Assembly (NCBI GenBank): GCA_009704345.1
Contig: WLEH01000089.1
Location: 1-5,445, forward strand
Origin: Actinomycetota bacterium
GTDB lineage: Bacteria > Actinomycetota > Actinomycetes > S36-B12 > UBA5976
DNA: 5,445 nt
Direction: 5' to 3'
Under the pieces are notes generated by a model. The model made no database searches and was not told the origin of the DNA. It saw only the letters and a program-made list of their open reading frames with translations. The position numbers and the translations under genes are program-made. The stretch's first letter is position 1; each line of letters starts with the position of its first letter. Of the stretch, positions 4,094 to 5,445 are shown in pieces.

Positions 4094-4693
4094 TCAGGCG
4101 GGGTAGAGCTCGCGCGGCAGCTCGAAATGCGGGCCGTCGAAGAAGCCGGCCCAGCTGCCGCCCCAAGTGATCGGCACAGCCTCCAGCGCCGCGGCGCGGG
4201 CGACGGCCTTGGCCAGGGCGTGAAAGGCGCGCCGGTTTTCCCAGTCCAGCGGGACCGGGCCGAGGTCTACGGCGTGGCCGGTCAGGTGGCGGCTGGCCAT
4301 GGTGCGGGACCGACCCTCCGCGACCAGCGCGGCCTGGCGATCGCGGGAGCGGAGGCCCTCGATCACAGTGAAGGGCTCGATCGCTCGGGCGCGCTTGACC
4401 ACGCGCACCAGGTCGGGATGCACACCGGTCAAGCGGGCCAGGTCGCGCGGGGTGAGGAGGCCCTCTGCCTCCCGCAGTGTGGGGTGAGCCGGGGCGCTGT
4501 CGGAGAGCAGCGCCTCGGCCAGCGGGCCCAGCGTGCCGCCTGGGTGAGGATCACCGATGGCGAGCACGGGGATCGAACCATCAAGCCGCGCTTGATGGTT
4601 CGCGGCGGGTGAAGCCGGCGGCGGTGCGGGCGGCTGGCCGGCAGCCTCCCGCCGCGTGGCCTCCATGCCGAAAAGGCGAAGGAGCCAGTTCAC
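4094..4693 (-). CDS. M15-family peptidoglycan endopeptidase (phage endolysin)
   Basis: This 199-aa protein carries the zinc peptidase fold of the VanY/L-Ala-D-Glu type that cleaves peptide bonds in murein. Seen motifs are LTGVHPDLVRVVKRA (88-102), EGLRSRDRQ (112-120), SRHLTGHAVDL (134-144) supplying zinc ligands H136 and D143, WGGSW (177-181), and DGPHFEL (186-192) with ligand H189 and catalytic acid D186. These correspond to the HxxGxAxD and DxxH motifs of T5-type endolysin. The catalytic domain starts near residue 80. The first 80 residues are an extra segment with a Pro/Ala linker (20-33) and no clear signal peptide. GTG at 4693 is chosen because it overlaps the stop of the previous gene (GTGA); ATG at 4666 is an alternative. 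With two holin-like genes upstream it completes a lysis cassette. Confidence 0.9.
   Translation of the reverse strand: MNWLLRLFGMEATRREAAGQPPAPPPASPAANHQARLDGSIPVLAIGDPHPGGTLGPLAEALLSDSAPAHPTLREAEGLLTPRDLARLTGVHPDLVRVVKRARAIEPFTVIEGLRSRDRQAALVAEGRSRTMASRHLTGHAVDLGPVPLDWENRRAFHALAKAVARAAALEAVPITWGGSWAGFFDGPHFELPRELYPA
4574..4602. repeat. Perfect 13-bp inverted repeat inside the endolysin gene
   Basis: CGAACCATCAAGC (4574-4586) and GCTTGATGGTTCG (4590-4602) are exact inverted copies around the three bases CGC. The structure lies in the coding sequence of the endolysin's non-catalytic N-terminal segment (about residues 31-40, ANHQARLDGS). Its arms are AT-richer than the surrounding gene. A perfect match this long is not expected by codon constraint alone. 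It may be a protein site, an mRNA hairpin affecting the coupled lysis genes, or a remnant of a small palindromic repeat element. Confidence 0.8.
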
Positions 4694-5043
4694 CGCTGCA
4701 CCACCACGCCACGCTTGCCCAGCTCGCCGGTCAGCATGCCCTCGATCGTCGCCAGCGGCACGCCGCGCCGGGCCACCTCCTGCTCGAAGCGGGCCCGCAG
4801 CATCAGCGCGCCGGTCTCCACCATCGCGCGGCTGGCTGCCTGCACGCCAGGCGAGCCCGCGACCTGTGCGGCGATCTCCGCCGCGATGCGCGCCGCGCCC
4901 TCGCCGAGCCGCTCCTGCAGCACCTGCCATCCGCGCTGGCGCAGCAGCTCGGCATAGGCGAGCGCGACACGCAGCACGATCGGCGCCGCGGCGAGGATGG
5001 CGGCCGCGACCGTCGCCCATAGGGCGCTGATCACCTGGTCCAT
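4690..5043 (-). CDS. Holin-like membrane-anchored phage protein (117 aa)
   Basis: The ATG at 5043 has AGGAGAG (complement of 5048-5054) close upstream. One strong N-terminal membrane helix (about residues 5-30, LWATVAAAILAAAPIVL) is followed by a long amphipathic helical region and a C-terminal segment VPLATIEGMLTGEL (96-109). This single-helix-plus-helical-tail layout resembles the LLH-type holins (Pfam Phage_holin_6_1 group), although the resemblance is judged by eye. An Rz-like spanin subunit is less likely because the tail is broken by Gly/Pro turns. It lies between a three-helix holin and the endolysin and overlaps the endolysin start by four bases, which supports a lysis role. Confidence 0.75.
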   Translation of the reverse strand: MDQVISALWATVAAAILAAAPIVLRVALAYAELLRQRGWQVLQERLGEGAARIAAEIAAQVAGSPGVQAASRAMVETGALMLRARFEQEVARRGVPLATIEGMLTGELGKRGVVVQR

Positions 5044-5062
5044 GATGCTCTCCTGTCGATGT

Positions 5063-5079
5063 GCCGGCTGCCCGCCGGC
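5063..5079. repeat. GC-rich hairpin between the two holin-like genes
   Basis: GCCGGC at 5063-5068 and again at 5074-5079 can pair around a five-base loop in the gap between the stop of the upstream holin gene and the ribosome site of the next gene. There is no T run, so it is not an intrinsic terminator. It could stabilise or process the lysis mRNA, but GC-rich sequence of this kind arises easily by chance here. Confidence 0.35.
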
Positions 5080-5085
5080 GGGGTC

Positions 5086-5391
5086 TCAGACGCCGGCCCG
5101 GCGCTGCATCCAGGCTGTCAGCAGGTCCAGCAGCCGCGTGCCGATGGCGCCCGCGACGCCCGCTGCCCCGGCCATCACCAGGAAGGCACGATCGGCGCTC
5201 AGCACCTCCGGCTCCCAATAGGCGATTGCGCCGGCCGCCATGACGCCGAGGGAAGCGCCGACCACGCACTCGATCACCAGCAGGCCGGCGCGCCGCACGC
5301 CGCCATGCAGGGCCAGCGCCACGCGCGCGATCGCGCCCATCCCGGCGGCGACGGCGGCAAGCCGCGCCGCGTTTTCCAGCTCTTGCGCCAT
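5086..5391 (-). CDS. Phage holin, three-helix (class I-like), 101 aa
   Basis: The protein is almost wholly hydrophobic, with three likely membrane segments: about residues 10-28 (weaker, with arginines), 35-58 (AGLLVIECVVGASLGVMAAG) and 69-94 (FLVMAGAAGVAGAIGTRLL). The tail is short and basic (MQRRAGV). Size and topology fit class I holins such as lambda S, which form holes in the inner membrane so that the endolysin reaches the murein. The ATG at 5391 has AAGGAG (complement of 5399-5404) seven bases upstream. It is followed at 42 bases by the second holin-like gene and then the endolysin. No lambda-like dual start is seen. Exact holin family cannot be told by eye. Confidence 0.8.
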   Translation of the reverse strand: MAQELENAARLAAVAAGMGAIARVALALHGGVRRAGLLVIECVVGASLGVMAAGAIAYWEPEVLSADRAFLVMAGAAGVAGAIGTRLLDLLTAWMQRRAGV

Positions 5392-5406
5392 CCTGCCGCT
5401 CCTTAC

Positions 5407-5445
5407 CTAAACCACCTTGCGCGCGGCCAGCGCGCGAATATCCAC
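5407..5445 (-). CDS. 3' end of an upstream leftward gene (partial)
   Basis: Reading leftward from the window edge, one frame gives VDIRALAARKVV and then TAG (complement of 5407-5409), 15 bases before the holin start. The frame has a plausible codon pattern, and its stop lies just upstream of the holin ribosome site, consistent with the end of a preceding gene in the same operon. Only 12 codons are visible, so neither the product nor the frame can be confirmed. In a phage it could be a tail or structural gene. Confidence 0.42.
   Translation of the reverse strand: MDIRALAARKVV

Noticed and set aside
4560..4602. tRNA 3'-end-like sequence on the minus strand (GGTTCGATCCCC near the hairpin), suggesting a tRNA-derived attachment site.
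   Set aside because: The T stem does not pair, no acceptor or anticodon arms are found, no CCA follows in place, and the region is coding.
4694..5269. Upstream continuation of the endolysin frame to a 391-residue protein.
   Set aside because: The added part is an Arg/Ala/Gly-rich antisense-type reading across the two holin-like genes, and GTG at 4693 gives a coupled start.
1..5445. CRISPR array, transposase, toxin-antitoxin pair or retron-like RNA.
   Set aside because: No regularly spaced direct repeats, DDE or HUH motifs, toxin folds or reverse transcriptase motifs were seen. The two-gene operon at 1274-2160 resembles a toxin-antitoxin layout only in its coupling.

Overview
This is a high-GC window (roughly two thirds or more G+C by eye) from a bacterium. 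The codon bias and the style of the integrase, M15 endolysin and holin point to an alphaproteobacterium, possibly of the Acetobacteraceae/Roseomonas type. That placement is an inference from protein flavour only. The content is that of a prophage or phage-derived island: a tyrosine integrase at the left edge, a block of small uncharacterised genes in the middle, and a lysis cassette on the right. No rRNA, tRNA, CRISPR array or transposase was found.

Layout. (1) 5-1123 (+): tyrosine integrase. (2) 1104-1273: a non-coding gap dense in dyad symmetry. It includes a long imperfect inverted repeat spanning the integrase stop codon, and is a candidate attachment or integrase-binding region and/or terminator. 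(3) 1274-2160 (-): a two-gene operon converging on the integrase. It encodes a serine-recombinase-like protein that seems to have lost its active site but keeps a C-terminal helix-turn-helix, followed by a 75-aa protein of unknown function. (4) 2154-2254: a divergent control region with back-to-back TTGACA hexamers and a 27-bp palindrome. (5) 2255-3877 (+): six small, tightly packed genes of unknown function, one with a DnaJ-like cysteine cluster, and perhaps a seventh GTG-started 42-aa ORF ending at 4023. (6) 4038-4071: a strong bidirectional intrinsic terminator between convergent operons. (7) 5445-4094 (-): the end of an unidentified gene, a three-helix holin-like protein, a second single-helix holin-like protein, and an M15-family peptidoglycan endopeptidase.

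How the parts may work together. The integrase would move the element. The inactive-recombinase-like HTH protein sits opposite the small-gene operon, with a palindrome between them, the arrangement expected of a regulator controlling a divergent promoter. The right-hand genes form a late lysis module whose promoter lies outside the window. The small-gene operon is the part whose role cannot be read from sequence. An early or accessory (for example host-takeover or anti-defence) role is possible but unproven.
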